DNA of 64,000 nt, taken from positions 20,960,258 through 21,024,257 of the forward strand of contig NC_050453.1 in the NCBI RefSeq assembly GCF_903995425.1, in the 5' to 3' direction. Below the pieces are notes generated by a model. That model was not told where the DNA came from, ran no database searches, and saw nothing but the letters and a program-made list of their open reading frames with translations. The position numbers and the translations under genes are program-made. Origin of the DNA: Onychomys torridus (lineage: Eukaryota; Chordata; Mammalia; Rodentia; Cricetidae). Of the stretch, positions 46,074 to 56,709 are shown piece after piece (positions within the stretch are counted from its first letter, which is position 1; each line of letters begins with the position of its first letter).

Positions 46074-46245
46074 TACTACTTTATTATTGTCCTTCTTTAC
46101 AGCATAATTAACTACTTGTATTTAGTAATAATATTGTTCCCAAAATGCAGAAGCACAATTTTAGTTAAGTTTCCCCTTTAAAAAGAAATACTTCTATAAT
46201 CAGAATTGCAGAAAAATACTAAAGGCATGCAGAATACATGTGTGT

Positions 46246-46246
<1 letters not shown>

Positions 46247-46297
<51 letters not shown>

Positions 46298-46470
46298 AAC
46301 CTTAGCACCCGAATTAGAGGCTATGTATATTCAAATAATCCTATAGCTGTCTGTCCTCTCTTTGCAACATCTCCATAAGCTTGATAAAATTTTTTTGATT
46401 CTGCAATAAATGTAAAATACACACATACACACACACACACGCATGCACACACACGCAACACACACACACA
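46247..46470. repeat. (CA)n arrays in the Spta1 3'UTR region
   Basis: Two CA-rich arrays (46249-46292 and about 46421-46469) lie between the stop codon and the candidate poly(A) signal, so the mRNA would carry long UG/GU repeats in its 3'UTR. Confidence 0.85.
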
Positions 46471-46563
46471 GCATCATCTTTTCTTTTTCCACACTTGTCT
46501 GTGCTTCTTATCGTTCAACACTCCCTGCCACAGTATGACCTATGTCCCATAAGCATCTGCTTA

Positions 46564-46689
46564 TCAGTTGCCAAAGAACGAATTGGTGAAGCCGACATAG
46601 TCGTAGCCGGCAGGTTGGCTTCGACCCCGTGGGTCCATATATTGCTGCATGTGTATGGTGCAGAATGACACTTGTTCTGGGGTTAGAGC
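46564..46689 (-). CDS. Spta1: Spta1 exon 52 (coding part)
   Basis: Encodes the C-terminal 41 residues, from ALTPEQVSFC to YDYVGFTNSFFGN and a TGA at 46564-46566. It is the last part of the EF/calmodulin-like domain. The acceptor TTTTCAG precedes it and the phase is 0. Confidence 0.97.
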   Translation of the reverse strand, partial: ALTPEQVSFCTIHMQQYMDPRGRSQPAGYDYVGFTNSFFGN

Positions 46690-47725
46690 CTGAAAAGAAT
46701 GGAAAGAGAAAGATGCAGTTACAGAGATCCAACACTAGTTGTCTCTGTGGGTTCCCTTCCTGTCCTAAGTAAACACAGGAGGTGGAGGGACTTCAGGAGA
46801 AGCAGCCTTGTTCCTATCACTCTCCTCTCTCATAAATTTATTACTTCCAATGAATTAAAAACGATCCGAATTCCTACCTGAGTCTTTCTTCATAGCCCCT
46901 TCTTTAAAGGATTTTGGGAAAAAAATGAATACATGATGTATTATGTTTCTTTATGGCATTTCAAACACAATTTGATTTTATTGATCTCGCCCTCCCCCAT
47001 TCTTTTCCACCACCTTCCTGCTTGTCTTGTACCCTTCCATCCCGACAGTCCTCTATGCATTTTATGTGTTGTCGGTGTTCTGTCTGTCTCCACTTCTACT
47101 TCAAACCCTCTTTTCCTATCTGCAGTTCGCTTTCTAGTTTCTTGGTTTACACCTACTCATTCCCAACCTACATACATGCTTACAAACATCACCATTTAGT
47201 GTTCCAGTGTAAGACAGAACATTCAGCATTAGTCTTTCTGAGTCCTGATTAACATACTTAATACATTCTAGATTCATCAATTTTGCTTCAAGCTTCATAT
47301 TTTTTCTTATGGCCCAATAAATTTATATATATATATATATATATATAAAGATGATATAGATATATGTATATCACATTTTTTTTCATTATCTATTCAATAG
47401 TCCATGAGCATCTGGAACTTAAATTTTTTTATTTTCTAAATTTGGCTTTTCATTTCTAAATTAGGTGGAAATGAAATTAAATTGTTGAAAAATTGAGTTG
47501 CATATTTTGAACTGACCATAATAGTCAGTAGTAAACCTTTAGAGGTTTTTGAGCTGGAGCAAGGTAAATGATTTAACTGAAACAAGTGATACCTTGTGAA
47601 AGAGGAGGCCTGAGGTAACACAGTGGGTATGTATGTGGAAGGTTATGGACGAAACAGCCAAGGCTAAGATGACCCAAACCAAGGTTACAGTGTCAACATG
47701 GAAGAAGTACCATTGAGAATCTCAC
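46690..47725 (-). other. Spta1 intron 51
   Basis: GT/AG intron. About 46950-47440 is an antisense old L1 (3'UTR/ORF2 end text) with a (TA)n at 47325-47347. The frames at 46933-47252 are from this L1. Confidence 0.65.
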
Positions 47726-47870
47726 CTGTTTCATGTCCTCCTTGGTAATATAGGCCTTGCCCTCTGCCAAGGCTTGGAATCCACTTTCTATGTCATCACA
47801 GGTCTTGATGTTCTCTGACTCCTTGTCAATCAGGAATGCTGTGTAGTCCTCCAGAGAAACATAGCCTTTC
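47726..47870 (-). CDS. Spta1: Spta1 exon 51
   Basis: 145 nt, entered in phase 2 (the first G completes an Arg codon begun as AG in exon 50). Encodes KGYVSLEDYTAFLIDKESEN and on to KEDMKQ, covering the second half of EF-hand 2 and the next helix. Flanked by CTCCTACAG and GTGAG. Confidence 0.97.
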
Positions 47871-48548
47871 CTGTAGGAGAAACAGCAGGAGCTGAGCCTT
47901 CTCAAGACAAGTTAGTGTATTCCTTCCATCCTGTGCAGTATCTCAGGGGCAGGGGGAAGCCAGATCCTCTGTAGTTCTATTTCAAGTAGGCTCTATGACA
48001 CTTGGGGTCTGCTCTCCACTCTGAACCCCCTATCATCCTCTTATAGACACACAGTAGTCTCTGAGACTCCAGAAGTGCCTATATGGGTCACCAGACATGT
48101 TTCTTTGGAATTTTCTATCAGTGCAAGTGCCCAGATAATAGTCCTTTGTCCTCCTCCATCTTTAGAATCAGAAAGAATTAGTTCCTTGTTCTTACTTGGC
48201 TCTGTATTATCTATTGCAAGCACACAAGACTCCACCATAAACTGTGGCCTTTGAATTACTAATTTCCCCTTAAGAGCTCATGAGCAAGAGAGGATTCTTC
48301 TCTCAAGTCCCTCTCTCAGAAACATCTGAAATATACAGAATAAACATAATCACCAGTTGAGAAAATTGTTGTGCTTGGGACTAAATTAGGGACAGTGCCA
48401 TTTACTTCTGAGCCAATTTCAAAAGCAAATAAAGCTTCACAATTGTCTTATTTGCCTATTTTCAAGAAAGTTAATTTTGTGTTCCAGGGACTATGTCATT
48501 CTATGTTAATCTCCAGTCAAGTCCCAACCTTTAGCCTCTTCTTCTTAC

Positions 48549-48695
48549 CTCCCTGGATCCACAGCATTCAGGAATTTCTCGAACTTGGGCTCAGGTTCAC
48601 CTTCCTCTACCATAGGCAAGTAGTAATTGAGTCCTCTCAGGCAGGACCGGAACTCTTTATGTGTCAAACGCCCTGTCAAATTCTCATCAAAGTGT
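48549..48695 (-). CDS. Spta1: Spta1 exon 50
   Basis: 147 nt. Contains EF-hand loop 1 (DENLTGRLTHKE, a full 12-residue loop with Glu at position 12) and the start of EF-hand 2 (NAVDPGR). Flanked by TTTTTCAG and GTAAG. Confidence 0.97.
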
Positions 48696-49167
48696 CTGAA
48701 AAACAAAAACATTTTTTTTCAAGCTCAAGAAAGATCCATATAAGAACAGAACAGATCAGGTCCTGTTGTGTTGACTAGATCTTTAATGCATACTATAAGA
48801 TTGCTGGAAAATAGAGTAGAGAATCTATCTGTAGATCTCTGTGTTTTGTTATACCCAGTAAAGGGAGGACTAATAGCACTGAATATTCTTCTCTCAAGTT
48901 CTGCCCTCAGAAAAAGCTGTAATTCACAGAGCCAACATAATCACCAGTTGAACAATGTTTTAAAGACATGTTTTACTTTTAAAATCCAGGGATCTCATAG
49001 GTTATTAAAATCAGATAGTAAAATCCAATACTGATGTTAATTAACATACCTAGACTAGATCTTCACTGAAGATCCCATGAAGACACACAGAGAGAAAGGC
49101 ATTATTTGTAAACTTGTTCTGAATTTTCTAGAAGAAAAGGACCACCCAACTATGAACTTATACTCAC
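48696..49167 (-). other. Spta1 intron 49
   Basis: Short intron with no recognised element; small frames here are chance. The preceding intron 50 (47871-48548) is likewise plain. Confidence 0.5.
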
Positions 49168-49221
49168 TTATATGTGGTACTAAACTCCTTCAGTGTCTCT
49201 TCACTCACACCTATGGTGTCC
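49168..49221 (-). CDS. Spta1: Spta1 exon 49
   Basis: 54 nt, encoding DTIGVSEETLKEFSTTY plus split codons at both ends (K-D before, K after). It is the linker helix leading into the EF domain. Donor GTGAGTATA. Confidence 0.95.
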
Positions 49222-50138
49222 CTGGAAGGGAAAATATGAATTAACTCTGGAAATAAAACAGGAAATTTCAAAAGACTGTCATATGAAAGGTAGAAGGGTT
49301 TTAATGAACAATGTATTACTTGCGCTATCTAGTTCAGAGATTGCCAAGCTATGCTCTAGGAGCCATATGCTCCAGGAGTGTAGCCTCCTCCTGTTTCTAA
49401 ACAGCCATGTGCCAAGAATGGTTTAAAATTTCTTTATAGTTGAAAACAATAAAAAATATTCTATGAAGCATGAAAAACAGGTGAAATTAAAATTTCAATG
49501 ACTACAAATAAAGTTTTATTGGATCACAGCCATGTTCATTCAGCTACAAATTTTCCTTGGCTGCTTTCCAGTACATTAGAAAAATTGAAAAGCTTCAACA
49601 AAAACTCAATGGTTTGAAAAGGCTTAATTATTTATAATGAGGTAATTTACAGAAGGTGATTGTCAATTTCTAATGTACAAAAAAAAAAAAAAATACTTCC
49701 AAAGACTATTGAGACAGAAAGCTTCTGTGATAGGTTTAATTTATCTAGGAAAGATTAATTTCTTCCGTTATACACCATTAGTCTGTAGTTTGAACCTTGC
49801 ATTCTAGATATTATAGCTTCAACAGAATTTTATCAAAGGTAATGGTTTCTGAAAGAGCATAAGATATTAAAGGGGCCCTGAAAACTGGATGGAGGGCTCG
49901 TGTGTCTAGAAAGAGGATGTGTACATACACAAGGAGAGGTACATCTTATTTCATAGTAGACCCCGATATAAAGAGAAATGGCCCAGGGGTGGAGCAGAAA
50001 AGAGAGAATATTGGTATGGTAGGTAAGCATAGCATCTCTAAGCATCTCTTTATTAGGTGTCCTAAGCCCGGCCTAGTTAAGCTGCAACATCTAACATCAC
50101 CTGCACCTCTCCCTGCCCTGGATTCAAACCATCATTAC
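49222..50138 (-). other. Spta1 intron 48
   Basis: Unassigned sequence with a poly-A run at 49679-49693. No gene on either strand. Confidence 0.5.
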
Positions 50139-50326
50139 TTGGCCTGGATCTGTTGCTCCAGATTGTGTTGCATTCGCATCCCCAATTGGTGCAGCTGATC
50201 CCACTGCTGGGCCAGTCCAATGGTGCTGTATTTGATGTCAAGGATCAGAGCCTCTTCCATGCTGTCCCCCAGGTCTTCAATCTTAGTCAGATGTCGCTTC
50301 ATTGCCTGGATTTCTTTTTGCTTCCT
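50139..50326 (-). CDS. Spta1: Spta1 exon 48
   Basis: 188 nt from RKQKEIQAMKRHL to LEQQIQAK. It covers the last spectrin-repeat helix and holds the highly conserved STIGLAQQWDQL segment shared with alpha-II spectrin. Acceptor CTTTTTCCAG, donor GTAATG. Confidence 0.97.
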
Positions 50327-51488
50327 CTGGAAAAAGAAAAAGAAGAGAGGCAGTCAATCAAACCACCCGTTACAACCTCAAAAGTAGGGTAGAAGAGGCT
50401 GAATGTCCTCAATTGGTTCATTTTCAAAGTTTCATAGTTCTCTATGAAACATGAACGACTCAGGAAAACTACTTCACTTCCACAATCACCCCTTTGTAAA
50501 ACAGTAAGAAGTCTACGAGAGATGATGTCTGTCATCCTGGAACTCAGATACCTCCAGCTCCAGTCATCACACTATGAATTATCCCCATCATTCACTGGGG
50601 CTGAGCTGTGTGGCTCATCTAATGCCCTCAGTGTATCCATTTCCCAGACTCCCTCATCATCAGGGATGATGGGCTGCTGTTGCCATCTAAGCACATTATG
50701 CAATTTTTTTTTTTCTCTAGACAGGGTTTCTCTGTGTAGCTTTGTGCCTTTCCTGGAACTCATTTGGTAGCCCAGGCTGGCCTCGAACTCACAGAGATCC
50801 ACCTGCCTCTGCCTCTCAAGAGCTGGTATTAAAGGCGTGCGCCACCACCGCCCAACATGCAAAATTTTTCTACATTTTCCCAAAGCATTCCAACAAGGGG
50901 GAACTGTTCACGGAGGAGTCAATGGGCAATGTGGCTCTGAGGGATGGGTGAAAACTTCAATGTTATAAAGCAGATTAACTCTACCTGACATGTTATTCTT
51001 CTCTCATTAAGAAAAATTTATATTTAACTATTCTTTTTTAATCCTGGAAAGAGGCAATAAAGTATACAAGAATGAGAAATACTTTTCTAACTCGCTGCTT
51101 CCCTCAGTTGGAAAGAGAAGATTTATATGTAGTTATACCATTTGGCCACATCAAATAATAGAAATGTGTTGATGCTCCAGGTTATAGGCTAGGAACATGT
51201 ATATCTGCTCTTTTGGTTAAGTGAATCAGCAATCTTTAATGTATATGTTAGCTCAGTTGTATTGTTGCAGAAACTGACAGTCAAAGATTTAATTAAGCTG
51301 AGGCCTGCATCAATAATGTGGTGGTCTATAGTTACAAGGCAAACTGACATCTGAGTAGGACTACAACCTTGGTTTCTTGACCTTAGGTAACCTCTACCTA
51401 AAATATCACTGGGCTGCTTCTATGTGGTTTTCCCCATGCTTTTTAAAATTCAAGCAGTGTCTTCAGTTAGTGAACAAACATTACTCAC
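50327..51488 (-). other. Spta1 intron 47, with a B1 SINE
   Basis: About 50708-50860 is a minus-strand B1 (T-run, GACAGGGTTTCTCTGTGTAG, ending CCACCACCGCCCAAC). The frames that cross it are artefacts. Confidence 0.85.
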
Positions 51489-51540
51489 TTTATTTGCTTC
51501 AAGTTGAGATTCCAGAGTCCCGGTTTCCTTGAGCAATGAT
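51489..51540 (-). CDS. Spta1: Spta1 exon 47
   Basis: 52 nt, encoding SLLKETGTLESQLEANK after a split Gly/Ser junction with exon 46. Donor GTGAGTAA. It joins in frame to exon 48. Confidence 0.95.
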
Positions 51541-52257
51541 CTAATTAAGAATCAAAAGGAAACATTATTTGTTATAACAGAAATCCATATTTCACAGACC
51601 CATTAGCTTAAAGCCTCTGCAGCTCATTGTTCCTGCTTCTTTCAAGTTACACAGAATCCATAAAATAAAGTTTCATGAAGTCAAATTTTAATAAACAAGG
51701 CTTCTAGCTGTCAATCTTTCTAGATAGATGAAATGGAAAGGAAAGCCAGTCTTAGTTCTTCTGTGTCTAGAGGAAGGTGTCACACGTCTTTCTTAGTTCT
51801 TCTCTCCCTTGGTATCCATGGGGGTCTCTATGGTTACCAACATAACGGATGTTGCAGTTACAAAATGAAAATGTAGCATGTAGTATATCTGTATAATCTA
51901 TATAATCTATAATCTAGGTACTTTAAAGAGAATGATGACAAAATATAACATTTATAGATTCAGTAGAGACACAGGGTTTTTTTTTTTTAGTATTTTCAGT
52001 CCATAGTTGGTTGAACATATAGATATGGTTCTCATTAGATAGGAAGGTTTTATGCTATACCTTTAAGACATGTGAGAAATGTACCACCTACTACAAGTGC
52101 AGGGCTAGGAGTCAATATGATTTTTTATTCTTGCTCCACATCTTTAATTAGGAACTACCAGATTATGATGAGATAGTATACCTCTGCCCCCAAATTATCT
52201 TAACTAATTATTCTAGGACAATATAAGAAAACAAACATAATTATAGAAAATACTGAC
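51541..52257 (-). other. Spta1 intron 46
   Basis: AT-rich intron without recognised elements apart from a T-run at 51978-51989. Confidence 0.5.
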
Positions 52258-52275
52258 CCATCCAGAAAATAAGCC
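52258..52275 (-). CDS. Spta1: Spta1 exon 46, 18-nt microexon
   Basis: Only 18 nt, coding AYFLDG with split codons at both ends. The acceptor is CATGTCCAG and the donor GTCAGT. Exon 45 ends ACC-AG and exon 47 starts A-TCA, so including it keeps the frame (QETR-AYFLDG-SLL), and skipping it would also keep the frame while removing six residues. It corresponds to human SPTA1 exon 46, also 18 nt, whose partial skipping defines the low-expression alpha-LELY allele. Too short for ordinary gene finders. Confidence 0.93.
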
Positions 52276-53362
52276 CTGGACATGATGGAGTGGAGCAGGA
52301 ATCATGACAGAGAAAAAAAAAAAGGAAGACATATGTTAGCACAAAAAAATGATTTCATTTCTTCATGTTGATGAAACATTGTAAGTCTGTTTTGGTCACA
52401 AACCATAGACCCACATGCTGACTTCAAATCCTCTGGTACTCTGGGAAACTCAGAGACTTTGTGAATCTCGCCCTTTGGGAGAAAGAGTACTCACAGCAAT
52501 CAGTATGCCGAGCCTCTAGCATACATTACAGGGTAATATAAAGGAAATAAAACCAGGGCAAAGGAGGATGCATTGATTCACACAGCCTCAGTCGGACGTA
52601 TGTTTTCAGATAAAATTCAATTTTTCTTCTTGTCTAGTGTAGAAGCATTAATTATGGATTATCCAGACAACACTAGACCTCAAAATAGCACATTAGTGAC
52701 CTACCTAATGGGCATAATCTTCATACCTTAACCATTTATTCCAACATATTACACTTTTATGTATCCTCTTTTCCTGGTCATTTACTCAGAAGCTGTAATA
52801 CACATTATCTTCACGTACATCTTGCATATAATAAATGAAATTAGGCTATATCACACTACTTCATTTTCATTATGGCTTTAGTTGGCAGGCAACATAAAAG
52901 CTACGCAATAGGTGCTCACAGTACATTCTGATTTGGGTCATTTCAATAAATACATATGTGACCTTGAAAAAGTCAATTTATCTATGTGAACTTTCCACAC
53001 TTGAAAGCAGAGGTAATAAGATACACTCTGCACTTTTCAAGGTTGCTCTGACAGTTAAGTATGATAATGGCTGTTGAAGTACTTTATAAAGTGTAATGTG
53101 GCGTGCAGTCACAGGACTATTGTTTTGAAGTGAAAGTATACACAATAGAAGGAGAAGTATGAATTACCAAGAAGTAAATAAAAAGGGTAGGTGAGAATAA
53201 TGGACATATTATGGAATTGTGAAAGTCGTTAAATACAAATATAAAGCAGAGTCAAAATATAGTGATGGGGACAGTGTACCTAACACTTCCTCCTGCCACG
53301 TATGCCATCCCTACTTAAAACAGCATGTGTGGGGGTCTTGGTTTGAAGAGAGCACAGCATAC
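52276..53362 (-). other. Spta1 intron 45, with a decayed MIR
   Basis: About 52962-53100 has MIR-like text on the plus strand (TGACCTTGAAAAAGTCAATTTA, then AGGTAATAAGATAC). The pyrimidine tract before exon 46 (ATTCCTGCTCCACTCC in sense) is weak and interrupted by purines. Confidence 0.55.
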
Positions 53363-53475
53363 CTGGTCTCTTGGATCCACTGAAGGAAGGCACTGGCACT
53401 CTGCTCAAACTCCTGGCACATTTCAAAGTTCTTGATCTGCCTGGCCTCTTCTTTCTGTAACTCCTGCTCCCGCTC
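53363..53475 (-). CDS. Spta1: Spta1 exon 45
   Basis: 113 nt from ERENQ-like EREQELQKEEARQIK through FEQSASAFLQWIQETR. A spectrin-repeat helix with the conserved repeat Trp (W in LQWIQ). Acceptor TTTGTAG, donor GTATGC. Confidence 0.96.
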
Positions 53476-53670
53476 CTACAAAGCGACAAAGAGAAGAGCT
53501 GGTTCACATGGAAGGACTTTGTTTACCATAAAAGAACTGTTTTGTAGGTATAGGTGCACATTTCTATTCCAATGCCAACCTGTTTTCCATGGGTACACAT
53601 CAATGTATGTTACGTATGTATGTATGTATGTATGTATGTATGTATGTATGTATGTATCAACCTATCTGTC

Positions 53671-53716
<46 letters not shown>

Positions 53717-53861
53717 ATCTTTCATCTTCTTTTGCTTCCTTCAATCATTTTTTAATTTCCCACAAAATAGAAGACAAAAAACCATAAGATACACCTAATG
53801 CGACACAGATATGTATATATATATATATATATTATACACACTCACACAAATACACACACAC

Positions 53862-53919
<58 letters not shown>

Positions 53920-54069
53920 CAATTTTCCTTAGATAGTTTGGTTCTTGATTTCTGCCACAGCCTAATAAATGACCACATTCCCCTCTTTCCTCTAACACCT
54001 CCAACTTTCATGTGTATTCACTGGTCATGCTTCTTATAGCACAGGATGTTAGGTTGCCCCCCAAGATAC
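53476..54069 (-). repeat. Spta1 intron 44: TATG, TCTA and TA microsatellites
   Basis: (TATG)n at about 53613-53657, (TCTA)n at about 53674-53716 and (TA)n at about 53866-53917 fill much of this 594-nt intron. The frames over them (poly Tyr/Met/Val/Cys, Ile/Tyr) are artefacts. Confidence 0.92.
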
Positions 54070-54366
54070 CTTGATGATGTCAGGCAGGTGCTTCCAAATC
54101 CTGCCCAGCACCTCCACTGTTAACCAGGTATAAGGACTGGATGGCTTATTTAAGGCTTTAATCTGCTGGTCTAGCTCCAATAAATGGTTGAAGTCTTCTT
54201 GAGCTCCAGCCAGAGAGGCCAAGAAGTCCTGGTGTTCCTTTTGCAGCTGCCGAATCTCATTCAGGGAGACACAGTGCACAGGTTCTGACAAGTCCTCTTC
54301 AGCGTTCTCACACCAGTTGTTGAAAGCTGAAGCCTTGTGTGCAAATTCCATGAATAGCTCCTCAGC
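54070..54366 (-). CDS. Spta1: Spta1 exon 44
   Basis: 297 nt, 99 whole codons, from AEELFMEFAHKASAF to WKHLPDIIK. Encodes most of the last complete spectrin repeat, in the alpha-beta nucleation region (FNNWCENAEEDL carries the repeat's Trp). Acceptor CTCTGCAG, donor GTATCTT. Confidence 0.97.
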
Positions 54367-56499
54367 CTGCAGAGAAAAGACACCCTTACTGCTTCTGATA
54401 ATGTCTCCCAGGAGAAGAGAATACTGAGGATAAAAATAATGTCCTCCAATATTTGCAGAGCAGCAGTCTGAACTGGTGAGACTAAAATTAGCATGGACAC
54501 TGTGATAGGGTGGGATGAATGTGAGTTAGAGGAACTGCCAGGGATTAGCCTTTTCTTTCCTCAAGTTCCCCACCATCTACAGATGAAGAAAGTGACTAGC
54601 TCATGAAGATCTTTCGCTTTCTTGATTTGAAGGTGGCAATGGTAGTTTTTAATCACATTATTTCTTATTATGAAGTCTGTACTGTATTCCTACCTGGCAA
54701 GGAGACTCTCAGAAACAAGTATTAAATAAGCATCTAAGAAAATGACTGACATAAACTAAGCAACTCTGTTCTATCCCTTACCCACCCTCTCTGTCTCCCC
54801 TTCAGCTCTTGTAGATGGCATACCATGACAACTGTTTGACTACACCAAGCCACTTTCTTACCTTCCTTTCTAAACCTGTGATCTCATCTGATGCCTAACT
54901 GAAACTTTAAAAGTCACAGAGTAAACCCATCTTCTTCGTATTGTCCTACACCCTATGCATGAACTACATTCTCCAACTGTTGTTCAGAGCTACCCAGATG
55001 CTTAAAGGACTCTGAACTTATGTGACTGGGAGACAGAAAAATCATAGACATTTCTAAGCAGCAAATGATAAGGAATGACTCCAAATACTAAGTACACCAC
55101 AGATTTTTAACTCAACTGATTGACTTGTCCACATGATTTGTCTTAGCAATTATGAAAATGAATTTTCTTTTTCAAAATTAAACCAGGTAGAAGAAAATTC
55201 ATTCAAATAGAGAAGGGGACTATATTACATTAATTTCAGTAATCCACACACTAAAATAAATCAACATAAAGAAAATGAACACAATCTATAGACCACTTTA
55301 TGTTATATTAAGAGTGTTATAGATTAATTGAATATTATAATATAAATTTAAAATAAATGTTTTGCTATTTAAAATTAAAGAAAACAGAATAAGAAAGTCA
55401 AGTAACTTTCTATGTTTAATGTATATATGCACAGAAAGCTACCAATATAATTGTTTTATTTTTTTCACTTAAGATTTATTTCTGCTGTGTCTATATACTT
55501 TAATAGAGTAGTAATTAACTAGGGGTTAAGACTATGTATTTTTCAAAGTTCTTGCCTTAAATTATTATCAAGTACAGTTGTTTCTCTCATCTAGAAATAG
55601 TAACAACAATGACCATTCTGAATCAGTTTTTCTGTGAGCCTGAAGAATAAACCCAGGGCCTTGTGTATTCTAGGCTAGTATTCTACTACTGAGATATACT
55701 ACTAGTCTTTAATTTCTTAGACAGAATCTTTCTATGCAGTAGAGTCTGGCCTAGAGCTCTTGATCCTTTTGCTTCTGCCTGAGTCAGAAATCTGGGATTT
55801 TAGGCATACACCACTACATTCAGCTTGTCTTCTTTTTATTATTGATATGTTTTATGAGTGTCATTAATATGTCTCAGACGCTACCATTGGAAAGAACACT
55901 ACAGTCTCCCACATCTACACAGACTACTGCACTTCTAGATGCATTATCTCATTTAATAGTAAGAACTCAGAAAAGCAGAAGGGGATGAAGATATCTTCCT
56001 GTTTCTTAAGAGGGAGGCACACATTTTAGCACTAAGTAAAACATTCAAGGATGCCCTCCTAGTGAAGGAGATACACTGAGAACATGTTTTATAGGTACTT
56101 TTTTGGTGACCATTTTATTTGGGTTAGAGAAACGCACAGGACCAGTTTTGTTACCAGTTTTAGTTTTGTGTATAAAGTCTTTCCACACTCTGGTTCTATC
56201 CACCTATCTCACAGTATATGGTTGGTTTCCATCCTAAGTCAACTACAAAGTTTCCTAATCCACTGAAAACAAAACACAAAGAGCTTCTATTCATTCTAAG
56301 AAAATAAATTCCTTTTTGCTCAATAAGAATGTTTTGTTGATCTTTTTCTCTGTCCTGAAATGTCTATAAAATTTACAAATTGGGTTTCTAGTTACCATGC
56401 TGAATTCTCTAGCTAATAACCAGATCATTGAGGTCCTGTCCTAGTTCATTGCATTTCATTTTCACCTTACTCTGTCTTTTCCCTTCCCTCCTTTCTCAC
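54367..56499 (-). other. Spta1 intron 43
   Basis: 2.1 kb, largely unassigned. About 55635-55830 has decayed minus-strand ID-like and B1-like text (CCCAGGGCCTTGTG, then GGGATTTTAGGCATAC). No gene. Confidence 0.55.
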
Positions 56500-56709
56500 C
56501 TTCTGTAAAGGCAGCTGCTTCTCTAGCAGTTTCTGCCTGTGAACAGCAGAGGCCTCCAGCAGCTGCTCCCAGCGTCTCAGCAAGGCTGCATGCCGCTCCT
56601 CAATGGCTTTGCTTTGGCTGTGCTCAGCAGCCACAAGCTGGTTCTTCAGATCTGTGATCTCGGAAAGTCGTTCTTGCTGGAAGCTCTGAAGACTGGCATC
56701 CAGTGTGTC
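56500..56709 (-). CDS. Spta1: Spta1 exon 43
   Basis: 210 nt, 70 whole codons, from DTLDASLQSFQQERL to KQLPLQK. Spectrin-repeat helices B and C with the conserved RRWEQLL. Acceptor TTCTAAG, donor GTGAGA. Confidence 0.97.
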
